From assembly GCA_052035735.1 (NCBI GenBank), contig JBPOHI010000097.1:3404-67403 (forward strand): 64,000 nt of DNA, written 5' to 3'. The DNA comes from JAGPDF01 sp052035735 (GTDB lineage: Bacteria > Acidobacteriota > Thermoanaerobaculia > Multivoradales > JAGPDF01). This document shows, one piece after another, positions 54,769 through 62,484 of this stretch. Positions within the stretch are counted from its first letter, which is position 1. Each line of letters starts with the position of its first letter. The notes under the pieces were generated by a model. It had not been told where the DNA came from. It made no database searches and saw nothing but the letters and a program-made list of their open reading frames with translations. Made by a program: the position numbers and the translations under genes.

Positions 54769-57068
54769 ATCCGGCAGCAGCCGTCAAGGCGGCGGAGGCC
54801 CTCTTCCTCACTCCCCTCGCGCGACTGCGCATCGGCGTCGCCGCCTGGAAGTACGAACGGCGGGCGCGTCGTGCTTCGCGTGGCGGAGGTCCTCCTTCCC
54901 CGCGCCCGGCCGCAGCGCCGCAGCCACGAGGGAAGCGCGCATCTCGTCCCAGCGTCCTGCTGGTGTCGCCGTACCCGATCCTTCCCGCCATCTCGGGCGG
55001 CAGCGTACGCATCTCGAACCTGCTGCGCGGGGTCGCGACGGAGTTCGACGTTCATCTGGCCATCTTCTCGACCACCCGGGACGATGCCGCACAGCGCTCG
55101 CAGCTCGCCGAGTACTGCCGCTCGGTGCACTTCCTGCGCCGCGAAGAGGCGCCGCCGCCCGAGCCGTGGAGTCTGCTTCCGCGCGGAGTCGAGTACTTCG
55201 CTTTCGAAGCCGCGCGGCGAAAGCTGCGCGACCTCGCCGCGTCCGTCGATGCCCGCATCGTGCAGCTCGAGCATACGGAGCTCGGGCAGTTCGCCGGCCT
55301 CTTCCCCGGCCGCAAGGTGACGATGACCGAGCTCGATCTCTCCTTCGTCACCGCTGCACGGCGGCGCGCCCTCGGCTTCGAGAAGCGCTTCGCGGTCGAC
55401 CGTCTGCTCTGGTCGGACCCCGCGGGCTACCGCCGGCTCTTGCGCTACGAGATCCGCTCCGCTGAAGCCTGCGATCAGGTCCACGTGATGTCGGCGGCCG
55501 ACGCTGCGGTGCTCGGCCGCTACCTTCACGACGGCGAGCAGCGCCTCAGGGTGATCGACAACGGGGTCGATTGCGCGCGCTTTCGGCCGCGCGCGGCCGG
55601 CGCGGAGGCGACCCACGACGTGCTCTTCGTCGGCTCCTTCGGACATTCGCCGAACCGCGACGCCATCGACTGGCTTCTCGCCGAAATCTGGCCGCGGCTA
55701 AGAGCGCTCCGCCCGGAGGCCCGCCTGGCGATCGTCGGTGCCCACCCGCCCGCAGAGGTGACGGCGTACCACGGCCGCGACGGAGTCGAGGTCTTCGGGA
55801 CGGTAGCCGACACCGCCAAGTTCTATCGCGCCGCGCGCGTGCTGCTCGCGCCGGTCCGGGCCGGGTCGGGCACGAGGCTCAAGCTGCTCGAGGCCTTCGC
55901 CAGCGCGCTGCCGGTGGTGGCGACCTCGCTCGCCGCGGAAGGTCTGCCGGTCGCCGACGGCGAACACCTGGCGCTCGCCGAGTCGGCCGAGGAGCTGGCG
56001 CGGGCGACGGCCCGGCTGCTCTCGGAGCCCGACCTGGCGCTCCGGCTCGGCAGCAACGCCCGCCGGCTCGCCGAGGAGAGCTACGACTGGCGCCACTGCT
56101 CCGGAAAGCTCATGGCGGCCTGGGACGAGTTGCTCGGCGAGGAGGAGGCGGGGGAGGGCTCTGCCCCGGCGTTGGCGCTGCGAGTGCCCCACGCGGAGGG
56201 CGGCGGAGAGGTCGCTGTCTCGGTGATCCTGCCCACCCGCAACGGTGGCCCGCGGCTCGGCCTCGCGTTGCAGGAGATCTTCCGTCAGCACCTCGACGTG
56301 CCGTTCGAGGTTCTCTGCGTCGACTCGGCTTCCGACGACGAGAACCTGGCGCGGATGCGAGCATTTCCGGTGCGTCTCGAGTCGATCCCGCCGGAGAGCT
56401 TCGATCATGGATTGACGCGCGACCTCGGGGCACGGTTGGCGCGCGGCCGGGTCTTGGTTTTCCTCAACCAGGACGCCGTGCCGGTCGACCGCCTCTGGCT
56501 CCACCGGATGACGGCGCCGCTCCTGCGCCCCGGCCGGTACGCCGCGGTTCAGGGCGGCATCCGCGAGGTGCCGGAGCGCGACCAGGTCTTTTATTGGCAC
56601 TCCTGCGGACCGCGCTTCTACTTCACCAGCGAGTCGGAGGGTTGGATCGCGAAGCACGCCGGCATCGGCTTCTCGACCGTGAACGCTGCTCTGCGCCGCG
56701 AGGTCTGGGAGGCGCTGCCGTTCGGATGGGCGCCGATCCTCGAAGACAAGAAGTGGCAGGCGGCCGCCGCCGAGCGCGGGCTCGCCATCGCCGACCTGTC
56801 GGAGGCCGCGGTCTGGCATTCGCACACCTACGACATGCGTACCCTGTGGCGGCGGGTGGCGAGCGAAGGGTTCGGATGGCGCCTGCTCGGCGAGCGCTAT
56901 GCGCTCTCGAGGATGTTGCGCGACCTCGGGCACGCCGCCACCTGGAGACTCTGGCTGGAAGGCTTGAAGAGCGGCGAGATGGCGACGCTCGCCGAGCGCC
57001 TCTTCCCGATGATTCGCCCCATGGCGCTCTACTGGGGAAACCGCTGGGCGCGGCAGGTCCAACTGTGA
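54765..57068 (+). CDS. Two-domain glycosyltransferase, GT4 then GT2
   Basis: A 767-residue fusion with the reverse domain order to the 35461 gene. ATG at 54765 overlaps the methyltransferase stop. The GT-B part (about residues 65-460) has VLLVSPYPILPAISGGSVRISNLLRGVA, LFVGSFGHSPNRDAIDWLLAEIWP, and LAPVRAGSGTRLKLLEAFASALPVVATSLAAEGL with the SGTRLKLLEA donor motif. The GT2 part (about 485-740) has VSVILPTRNGGPRLGLALQEIF, VLCVDSASDDENL, SFDHGLTRDLGARLARGRVLVFLNQDAVPVD and a rhamnosyltransferase-like WHSHTYDMRTLWRR end. Two linkages could be made by one protein. Confidence 0.92.
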   Translation: MNPAAAVKAAEALFLTPLARLRIGVAAWKYERRARRASRGGGPPSPRPAAAPQPRGKRASRPSVLLVSPYPILPAISGGSVRISNLLRGVATEFDVHLAIFSTTRDDAAQRSQLAEYCRSVHFLRREEAPPPEPWSLLPRGVEYFAFEAARRKLRDLAASVDARIVQLEHTELGQFAGLFPGRKVTMTELDLSFVTAARRRALGFEKRFAVDRLLWSDPAGYRRLLRYEIRSAEACDQVHVMSAADAAVLGRYLHDGEQRLRVIDNGVDCARFRPRAAGAEATHDVLFVGSFGHSPNRDAIDWLLAEIWPRLRALRPEARLAIVGAHPPAEVTAYHGRDGVEVFGTVADTAKFYRAARVLLAPVRAGSGTRLKLLEAFASALPVVATSLAAEGLPVADGEHLALAESAEELARATARLLSEPDLALRLGSNARRLAEESYDWRHCSGKLMAAWDELLGEEEAGEGSAPALALRVPHAEGGGEVAVSVILPTRNGGPRLGLALQEIFRQHLDVPFEVLCVDSASDDENLARMRAFPVRLESIPPESFDHGLTRDLGARLARGRVLVFLNQDAVPVDRLWLHRMTAPLLRPGRYAAVQGGIREVPERDQVFYWHSCGPRFYFTSESEGWIAKHAGIGFSTVNAALRREVWEALPFGWAPILEDKKWQAAAAERGLAIADLSEAAVWHSHTYDMRTLWRRVASEGFGWRLLGERYALSRMLRDLGHAATWRLWLEGLKSGEMATLAERLFPMIRPMALYWGNRWARQVQL

Positions 57069-57098
57069 GCGCGCGCACGGCGGCGCGCCAGGCCGAGG

Positions 57099-58100
57099 TC
57101 AGGCGGCGGGCGCGAACGGCGCGAGCCTGACGGAGCGCTCGCCGCCGGGCGCCTGGTAGCGGGCGACGCAGAGGGCGGCGTAGATCGCTCCCCGGCGATA
57201 GCCCCGGCAAGTGTGCCGGAGACACTGCGCCATCACGTCGCCGGCCGGATCCCGATCGAAGCGGGCGACGCGCCGGAGGCCGATGCGCAGACCGCGCGCT
57301 CCGGCGTGCCGCCAGTCGAGGATCGCCTCGGAGAAGCCCTGGGCGGCAAAGCGGGCGGCCATCCAGGTCACCGAGAGACGCTGCGTTCCGACGTGGTGGC
57401 GCACGCCGGCCGACGGGAGATAGAGGATCTCTTCGCCTCCGCGTTCGAGTCGCAGGCAGTACTCGATCTCCTCGCACGAGCGCAACGAGGTGCCCTTGCG
57501 CCCAAGCTGCTCGAGGAACTCGCCGTAAGCGGCGAAAGTCGCGCGCCGGAACGCCATGTTCGCGCCGCGCGGCAGCTCGTTGTAGCGCAGGCGGAGGACG
57601 TCGGGACCGCGATCCCAGGCCGACAGGTAAGGCAGGAAGCGGCTGTCCAGCCAGGACGGCAGCGCGCCGTCGAAGAGCGGCTCGACCGGACCGCCGGCGG
57701 CGCCGACGTGCGGGTCCTGAAACGCCTCGAGGTACGCCTCGACCCAGCCCGGTTTCGGCAGGGCGTCGTCGTCGAGGAAGAGCAGGAGCTCGCCGCGCGC
57801 TTCGCGCACCGCGCGGTTGCGGGCTGCCGAAAGTCCGGTGCGCTCTTCGCGCACGGTGCGGAAGAAGCCGTTCGGCCGGCCGCTGGCCACTGCGCGCGCT
57901 GCGGCTTCGTCCAGCCTGCGGAAAGTGTCGTCGGTCGAGCCGTTGTCGACCACGAGGATCTCGCTGCTCTCGGAATCGAGCAGAGGCAGCAGAGCGGTGA
58001 GCGTGCCGGCGAGCAACTCGGCGCGATTGGCGGTGCAGATGGCGACCGTCGCGGCCAGCGGCGGGCTGACAGCAGTCGCTGGCGCAGGCGAACGTGGCAT
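57099..58100 (-). CDS. Glycosyltransferase family 2
   Basis: A 333-residue GT-A enzyme. ATG 58100 is chosen because the protein then opens near AATVAICTANRAELLAGTLTALL, and the next divergent gene starts at 58145. Motifs: ILVVDNGSTDDTFRRL, ERTGLSAARNRAVREARGELLLFLDDDALPKPGWV (the DDD divalent-metal site), GGPVEPLF, and GANMAFRRATFAAYG plus EEIEYCLRLERGGEEILYLPSAGVRHHV. All GT2 elements are present. Probably transfers a sugar to a lipid-linked or glycan acceptor on the cytosolic side. Confidence 0.93.
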   Translation of the reverse strand: MPRSPAPATAVSPPLAATVAICTANRAELLAGTLTALLPLLDSESSEILVVDNGSTDDTFRRLDEAAARAVASGRPNGFFRTVREERTGLSAARNRAVREARGELLLFLDDDALPKPGWVEAYLEAFQDPHVGAAGGPVEPLFDGALPSWLDSRFLPYLSAWDRGPDVLRLRYNELPRGANMAFRRATFAAYGEFLEQLGRKGTSLRSCEEIEYCLRLERGGEEILYLPSAGVRHHVGTQRLSVTWMAARFAAQGFSEAILDWRHAGARGLRIGLRRVARFDRDPAGDVMAQCLRHTCRGYRRGAIYAALCVARYQAPGGERSVRLAPFAPAA

Positions 58101-58144
58101 CGCGCGGCAGTTTCTCACAGGCCGCCTGCTGCTAAGCTTTTGCC

Positions 58145-59032
58145 ATGGGGTCCGACGCTCTCGTTCCACCGCCGCCGGCCCGCGGTGTCGGCTGGACCGA
58201 TTCGGGCCTGCTCGTTGCCGAGCATATCCAGCCGCTCATCTCGGGCGGGGCAGGCGAGGGTCATTGGCTGCTCGATCTGTTCAGCGAGCTGCCGATCCCG
58301 CGCCAGGGGCGTTGGCTCTCGCTCAACTGCGGCGGCGGCGGGCTCGAGTTTCTCGCCACGCAGCGCGGGCTGTTCGCCACTCTCGACGGATTCGATCCGT
58401 CCGCCGACGCCATCGCCGCCGCACGACGTTGGGTCGACTTTCATGGCGTCGGTGGCGTCCGGTTCGCGGTCGCCAGCGCCGCCGACCTCACGCTCGAGCG
58501 CGACGCCTACGACCTCGTGCTGTCGCAGTACAGCCTGCACCGCCTGCCCGACCCCGACGCTTTCTTCGCCGGTCTGGATGCGGCGCTGCGCCCCGGCGGC
58601 TGGCTCATCCTCAACGAGTACGTCGGCCCGAAGTTCTTCCAGGGTACGGCGCGGCAACTGCGCATCGTCGAGGAGATCCTCGCCATCCTGCCGCCGCGCC
58701 TGCGAGTGCACTGGCCTTCCGGCAGCCAGAAGACGGTGCACACCCCTCCGCCGGTCAGCCATTTCCTGACACATGCGCCGTGCGAGGCGGTGAGCTCGGA
58801 AGCGGTCGTCGCAAGCGTCACCCGACGGTTCGACCTCGAGCGGCGGCGCGACTACGGCGGGACGATTCTGAATCCCCTGCTGGCGGGTATCGTCGCCAAC
58901 TTCGATCCCGCGAACGCCGCCGACAGTGCCATTCTCCGCCTTCTGGCGCTCACCGAGCGGCTGCTCCTGCGCGAGGCCGGCCTGCCTTCGGATTTCACCT
59001 TGCTGGTGGCGCGCAAGCGCGCCGCCGGCTGA
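58145..59032 (+). CDS. Class I SAM methyltransferase
   Basis: A 295-residue methyltransferase. ATG 58145; TAAGCT just ahead is a poor -10, and no good Shine-Dalgarno is seen. The SAM motif is WLSLNCGGGGLEFLATQRGLFATLDGFDPS (about residues 58-85), then YDLVLSQYSLHRLPDPDAFFAGLDAALRPGGWLILNEYVGPKFFQ, a motif-IV/post-I region. FTLLVARKRAAG closes the protein. It stands on the plus strand between two minus-strand glycosyltransferases. Substrate unknown, a glycan is likely from context. Confidence 0.88.
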   Translation: MGSDALVPPPPARGVGWTDSGLLVAEHIQPLISGGAGEGHWLLDLFSELPIPRQGRWLSLNCGGGGLEFLATQRGLFATLDGFDPSADAIAAARRWVDFHGVGGVRFAVASAADLTLERDAYDLVLSQYSLHRLPDPDAFFAGLDAALRPGGWLILNEYVGPKFFQGTARQLRIVEEILAILPPRLRVHWPSGSQKTVHTPPPVSHFLTHAPCEAVSSEAVVASVTRRFDLERRRDYGGTILNPLLAGIVANFDPANAADSAILRLLALTERLLLREAGLPSDFTLLVARKRAAG

Positions 59033-59055
59033 GCGACGGCGACCGAAGCCGACAT

Positions 59056-60294
59056 TCAGCCGAGGCTGGCGATGTGGGCCGCGAAGCCCGCCGCACCCGC
59101 CCCCGGATCGATCAGCTCTCCGAGCCCGAGAGCGCGGATGCGCTCGCCGGGCGCGCCGAGATCGAAGGCGAGCACCGGCACACCCGCCTCCGCGCACTCG
59201 TCGAGCACCAGGCAGTGAGCTTCGGGCCAGATCGAAGGCAGCAGGACGAGGTCGATGCGCGCCGCGCGCAGGCGAGCGGGGAGGTCGCCGGCGCGGTAGT
59301 AGCCGTGGACCCGGGTCTGCGGAAGACGCCGGAGGCGCAGCAACAGGCTCGGGTCTCCGCCGCCGAAAACGTGCCACTCGAAGGTTCGCGGGCGCCGTTC
59401 GGCCAACATCTGCACGATCTGCTCGAAGACGATGGCACCCTTGTGACGATGCACCGCGCCAGCGAAGGCGATCCTCGCCGGCGGCTGGCGGACCAGCCGA
59501 GGCGGCGATGCGAGCGGCGCGGCGAGACTGCGCGGCGGCAAGACCCGCGTGCGCGCCGGATCGATGCCAGGGAAGAGCCTGCGGTGCTCGCGTCGCATGT
59601 ACTCGGAAGGGAATTCGAGCAGGTCTGCGGCGGCGATCGCCGCCGCCATTCGCTCGCGGCGTCGTTCCTGGTGGCCCGCGGGCAGCGGCCAGGTGGCGCC
59701 CAGGCAGCGGGCACAGCGGTCAGGTGCGCGGGAGAAGTCACAGAACTGCCCCGCCGGCTCCTCGACCAGATGCGGCCGCGGGCAGTAGAGCGCGAAGTCG
59801 TGCGCCGACAGTCCGAACGCCAGGCCGCGGGCGCTCGCGGCCAGCGGCAGGTCGGCCGCCAGGTCGACGAGGCTCTCGAAGTGCAGACGCCCCGCGCCGA
59901 CCCAGCTAGCGGCTTCGGCGACGACGTCCGCGAGGCCCTCGACCGGTGGCGCCGGCCATTCGCGCGCCAGCGGTGTCTCGACTCCCTGGCCCCAGAGCTC
60001 GCAGCGCAGGCGGTCCGGGAGCAGCTGCAGGAGCGCGACCGGCTCCTGTCGCGCGCGCGCTTCCAGCCTGACCAGGAGCTGAATCGCGGCGCCGCCGCGC
60101 CGCCGTTGGAGCGCGAACGGCAGCACCCAGAGCGTCGTCGCCCGGGCTCCCGCCGGGCGGTTCGAAAGCAGCGCGAAGCTCTTCGACCGGCGGGCATCGA
60201 GCCGCCGGTCGCGCATGCGGTCGAGCAGGGCGCGTGCCCCCTCCGCGCGCAGCAGCATTGCGGCCAGAGCGAGGCGATTGGAGCGGGCGGTCAC
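59056..60294 (-). CDS. Glycosyltransferase, GT4-like, with cysteine cluster
   Basis: A 412-residue GT-B type protein. GTG at 60294, 9 bases after the stop of the upstream gene. The N-terminal half carries a cysteine set CPRPHLVEEPAGQFCDF followed by CARC, which is seen in a subset of GT4 proteins and probably holds a structural metal. The donor domain has RIAFAGAVHRHKGAIVFEQIVQML, HVFGGGDPSLLLRL, YYRAGDLPARLRAARIDLVLLPSIWPEAHCLVLDECAEAGVPVLAFDLGAPGE, where WPEAHCLVLDECAEAG is the nucleotide-sugar site. Last gene of a four-gene minus run. Confidence 0.87.
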   Translation of the reverse strand: MTARSNRLALAAMLLRAEGARALLDRMRDRRLDARRSKSFALLSNRPAGARATTLWVLPFALQRRRGGAAIQLLVRLEARARQEPVALLQLLPDRLRCELWGQGVETPLAREWPAPPVEGLADVVAEAASWVGAGRLHFESLVDLAADLPLAASARGLAFGLSAHDFALYCPRPHLVEEPAGQFCDFSRAPDRCARCLGATWPLPAGHQERRRERMAAAIAAADLLEFPSEYMRREHRRLFPGIDPARTRVLPPRSLAAPLASPPRLVRQPPARIAFAGAVHRHKGAIVFEQIVQMLAERRPRTFEWHVFGGGDPSLLLRLRRLPQTRVHGYYRAGDLPARLRAARIDLVLLPSIWPEAHCLVLDECAEAGVPVLAFDLGAPGERIRALGLGELIDPGAGAAGFAAHIASLG

Positions 60295-60303
60295 GCGAAG
60301 AGC

Positions 60304-62484
60304 CTAGCGTTCCTGGCGGCGGGCGGATGCGAGCGCCTGGTCGTAGATCGGTTCGAGCGCCGCCGCATGTTCCGCAAGGGTGGGCACCTGCGGCGCGTGC
60401 CGCCGCCAGGCGGCGAGCTGCGCCGGATCGGCGATCAGGCGTTCGAGCAGCGAACGCAGCTCTCCTGGACGGTCGGGATCGAAGAGCGCTCCGCACGGCT
60501 CACCATCGGCGAACAGCTCGGCGAGCGCTCCTCTGGCGCTGGCGAGGACCGGCAGGCCGGAGGCTAGCGCCTCGCGCGCGGCCAGGCTGTAGGACTCGAG
60601 ACCGAGCGACGGCACCAGAAGCAGATCGAGGCCCGCGAAAATTGCGCCGCGGTCGCCCTCGGCGAAGCGCCCGCGAAGCTCCACCGATGCGGAACCGGCG
60701 GCAGCGAGGGCTTCGCGGACGTAGGCCGGATCTTGCGTGGCGTCTCCCCAGACAGCGAGCCGGACCTGCCCGGGCGGAAGCCCGGCGATCGCCGCCGTCG
60801 CGATGTGAAGTCCCTTGTGCGGCAACAGGGAACCGATGAACCCGAGCCGCAGCGGCAGTCGTACGTCGGCCGCGCGCGAAGGCCCCGACGGCGCGCCGGC
60901 CTCGACCCCGTAGGGGACGAGATGCACCGGGACCGCGCGCGGCAGCCAGCCGCGCTCACGGAAAGAGTCGATGAGCGCCGCCGACCCGGCAACGCAGACC
61001 TCGGCCGCGGCGAGCGCGGCGCGCGCCCGACGGCGGCGCAGCGCGTAGAGCGCACGCGTCAGCAGGCGGTTGACGCCGGAGGAGGGCGTCATGCGCGTCA
61101 GCGGCAGACAGGTTGCGCAACGTCCCGGTGCGGGGCCGGGGCAGAGTCGGCGGGCTGCGTCGAGGAGGTTGGCGCGCGCGCAGAGGAGCCACCAGTCCTG
61201 GAGCTGCAGCACGATCGGCAGGCGTCGCCGGCGGGCTTCGTCGATCAGCGAGAAGCCGTGACCGGCCAGGTGGTGCACGTGCAGGATCTCCGGCCGCGTC
61301 TGATCGAGAAACCGGCCGAAGTCGGCGCGCGCGCCGGGATCGTAGAGCACGTTGCGCCGCAGCGGATTGCGCTGATCGAAGTGATTCACCCGCGCGCGGA
61401 CGCGCAGGCCGAAGTCTTCGAGCTCGACCGCGGTGCCCGAGGCGAGCCGTGGGTCGGCGGAGCGCGTGTAGACCGCCACCGCGCGATCAGACTTCTGGCG
61501 GTGAGCGAGCCACCAGGCGTAAAGCTCCGTGCCGGCGAAATTCTCCGGCGGCCAGCCGTGCACGAGATGAACGACGGCCGGGCGGGAGTTCGCGAGCTTC
61601 GTCGTGCGGGGGGGCGACGCGGCTGCGTCGTCGCCGAGGCGGTGCAGAGCGGCCAGGATCGGTCGCCTGGCGGCGGCCACCGGATCGGCCGCCATGAAGG
61701 CGGCCAGGCGACCGCGGAAATCGGGATAGCGATGCGCCAGGGTCCGCTCGGCGGCGCGCACCCGGCGGTCGCGCGAGCGGCCGAAGCTCCCCTGGCCCTC
61801 GTGGAAAACGAAGGTGGCGTCGTCGAGGCAGTGCTCCCAGCCGGCGGCGGTGGCGCGCAGACAGAAGTCGACCTCCTCTCCGTAGCCCAGGCCGAACGCC
61901 TCGCGATCGAAAGAGCCGATCTCGCGCAGCAACGAGCGCTTGACGAGAAAGCAGAAGCCCACCGCCGTCGGGACCCGCGGATAGAGACGCAGCGAGGAAC
62001 GCGCGACGAGCGCCGCGAAGCTCGCGGTGTCGATGCCGCTCGGTAGCCGGTTGATCTCGAACGGTCGCGGCAACGAGGCCAGGGTTCCGTTGTTGGTGAA
62101 CGGCGTGACCGTTCCTACGCGCGGCGAGCTCGCCGCGGCGGCGGCGAGCCCCTCGAGCCAGCCTGACGCCACGAGGGTGTCGCTGTTGAGCAGCACGACG
62201 TCCCGGCCTTCGCCCTGCCCAGTCTCGATTCCGCGGTGGATCGCCGCCGGGTAGCCGGCGCGCTTCGGCTGACGCAGCACGGTGAGGGCCGGCGGGCGCA
62301 GCCGGGCTGCGGCAAGCACCAGTTCCACCGCCTCTTCCTGGGGACCATCGACGACGACGAGGATGCGGTCGAGGCCGGCGTCGACATGCGCTTCGAGGCT
62401 CGCGAGACAGCGCGCGAGCGCCGCCGGCGCGCCGCAGACCGGCACGATGACGTCGAGCCCGGCGCGCGTCGCCGCGTTCGTCAC
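60304..62484 (-). CDS. Two-domain glycosyltransferase, GT2 then GT4
   Basis: A 726-residue fusion. GTG at 62484 overlaps the upstream stop by GTGA; the longer frame to 63990 is a shadow of that gene. The GT2 half (about residues 8-290) has GLDVIVPVCGAPAALARCLASL, LVVVDGPQEEAVELVL, GRDVVLLNSDTLVASGWLEGL and AFGLGYGEEVDFCLRATAAGWEHCL. The GT4 half (about 320-715) has AVVHLVHGWPPENFAGTELYAWWLA, LQDWWLLCARANLLDAARRLCPG with RCATC, and LGFIGSLLPHKGLHIATAAI, then LVPSLGLESYSLAAREALASGLPVLAS with ESYSLAAREALA as donor motif. Substrates unknown. Confidence 0.92.
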   Translation of the reverse strand: MTNAATRAGLDVIVPVCGAPAALARCLASLEAHVDAGLDRILVVVDGPQEEAVELVLAAARLRPPALTVLRQPKRAGYPAAIHRGIETGQGEGRDVVLLNSDTLVASGWLEGLAAAAASSPRVGTVTPFTNNGTLASLPRPFEINRLPSGIDTASFAALVARSSLRLYPRVPTAVGFCFLVKRSLLREIGSFDREAFGLGYGEEVDFCLRATAAGWEHCLDDATFVFHEGQGSFGRSRDRRVRAAERTLAHRYPDFRGRLAAFMAADPVAAARRPILAALHRLGDDAAASPPRTTKLANSRPAVVHLVHGWPPENFAGTELYAWWLAHRQKSDRAVAVYTRSADPRLASGTAVELEDFGLRVRARVNHFDQRNPLRRNVLYDPGARADFGRFLDQTRPEILHVHHLAGHGFSLIDEARRRRLPIVLQLQDWWLLCARANLLDAARRLCPGPAPGRCATCLPLTRMTPSSGVNRLLTRALYALRRRRARAALAAAEVCVAGSAALIDSFRERGWLPRAVPVHLVPYGVEAGAPSGPSRAADVRLPLRLGFIGSLLPHKGLHIATAAIAGLPPGQVRLAVWGDATQDPAYVREALAAAGSASVELRGRFAEGDRGAIFAGLDLLLVPSLGLESYSLAAREALASGLPVLASARGALAELFADGEPCGALFDPDRPGELRSLLERLIADPAQLAAWRRHAPQVPTLAEHAAALEPIYDQALASARRQER

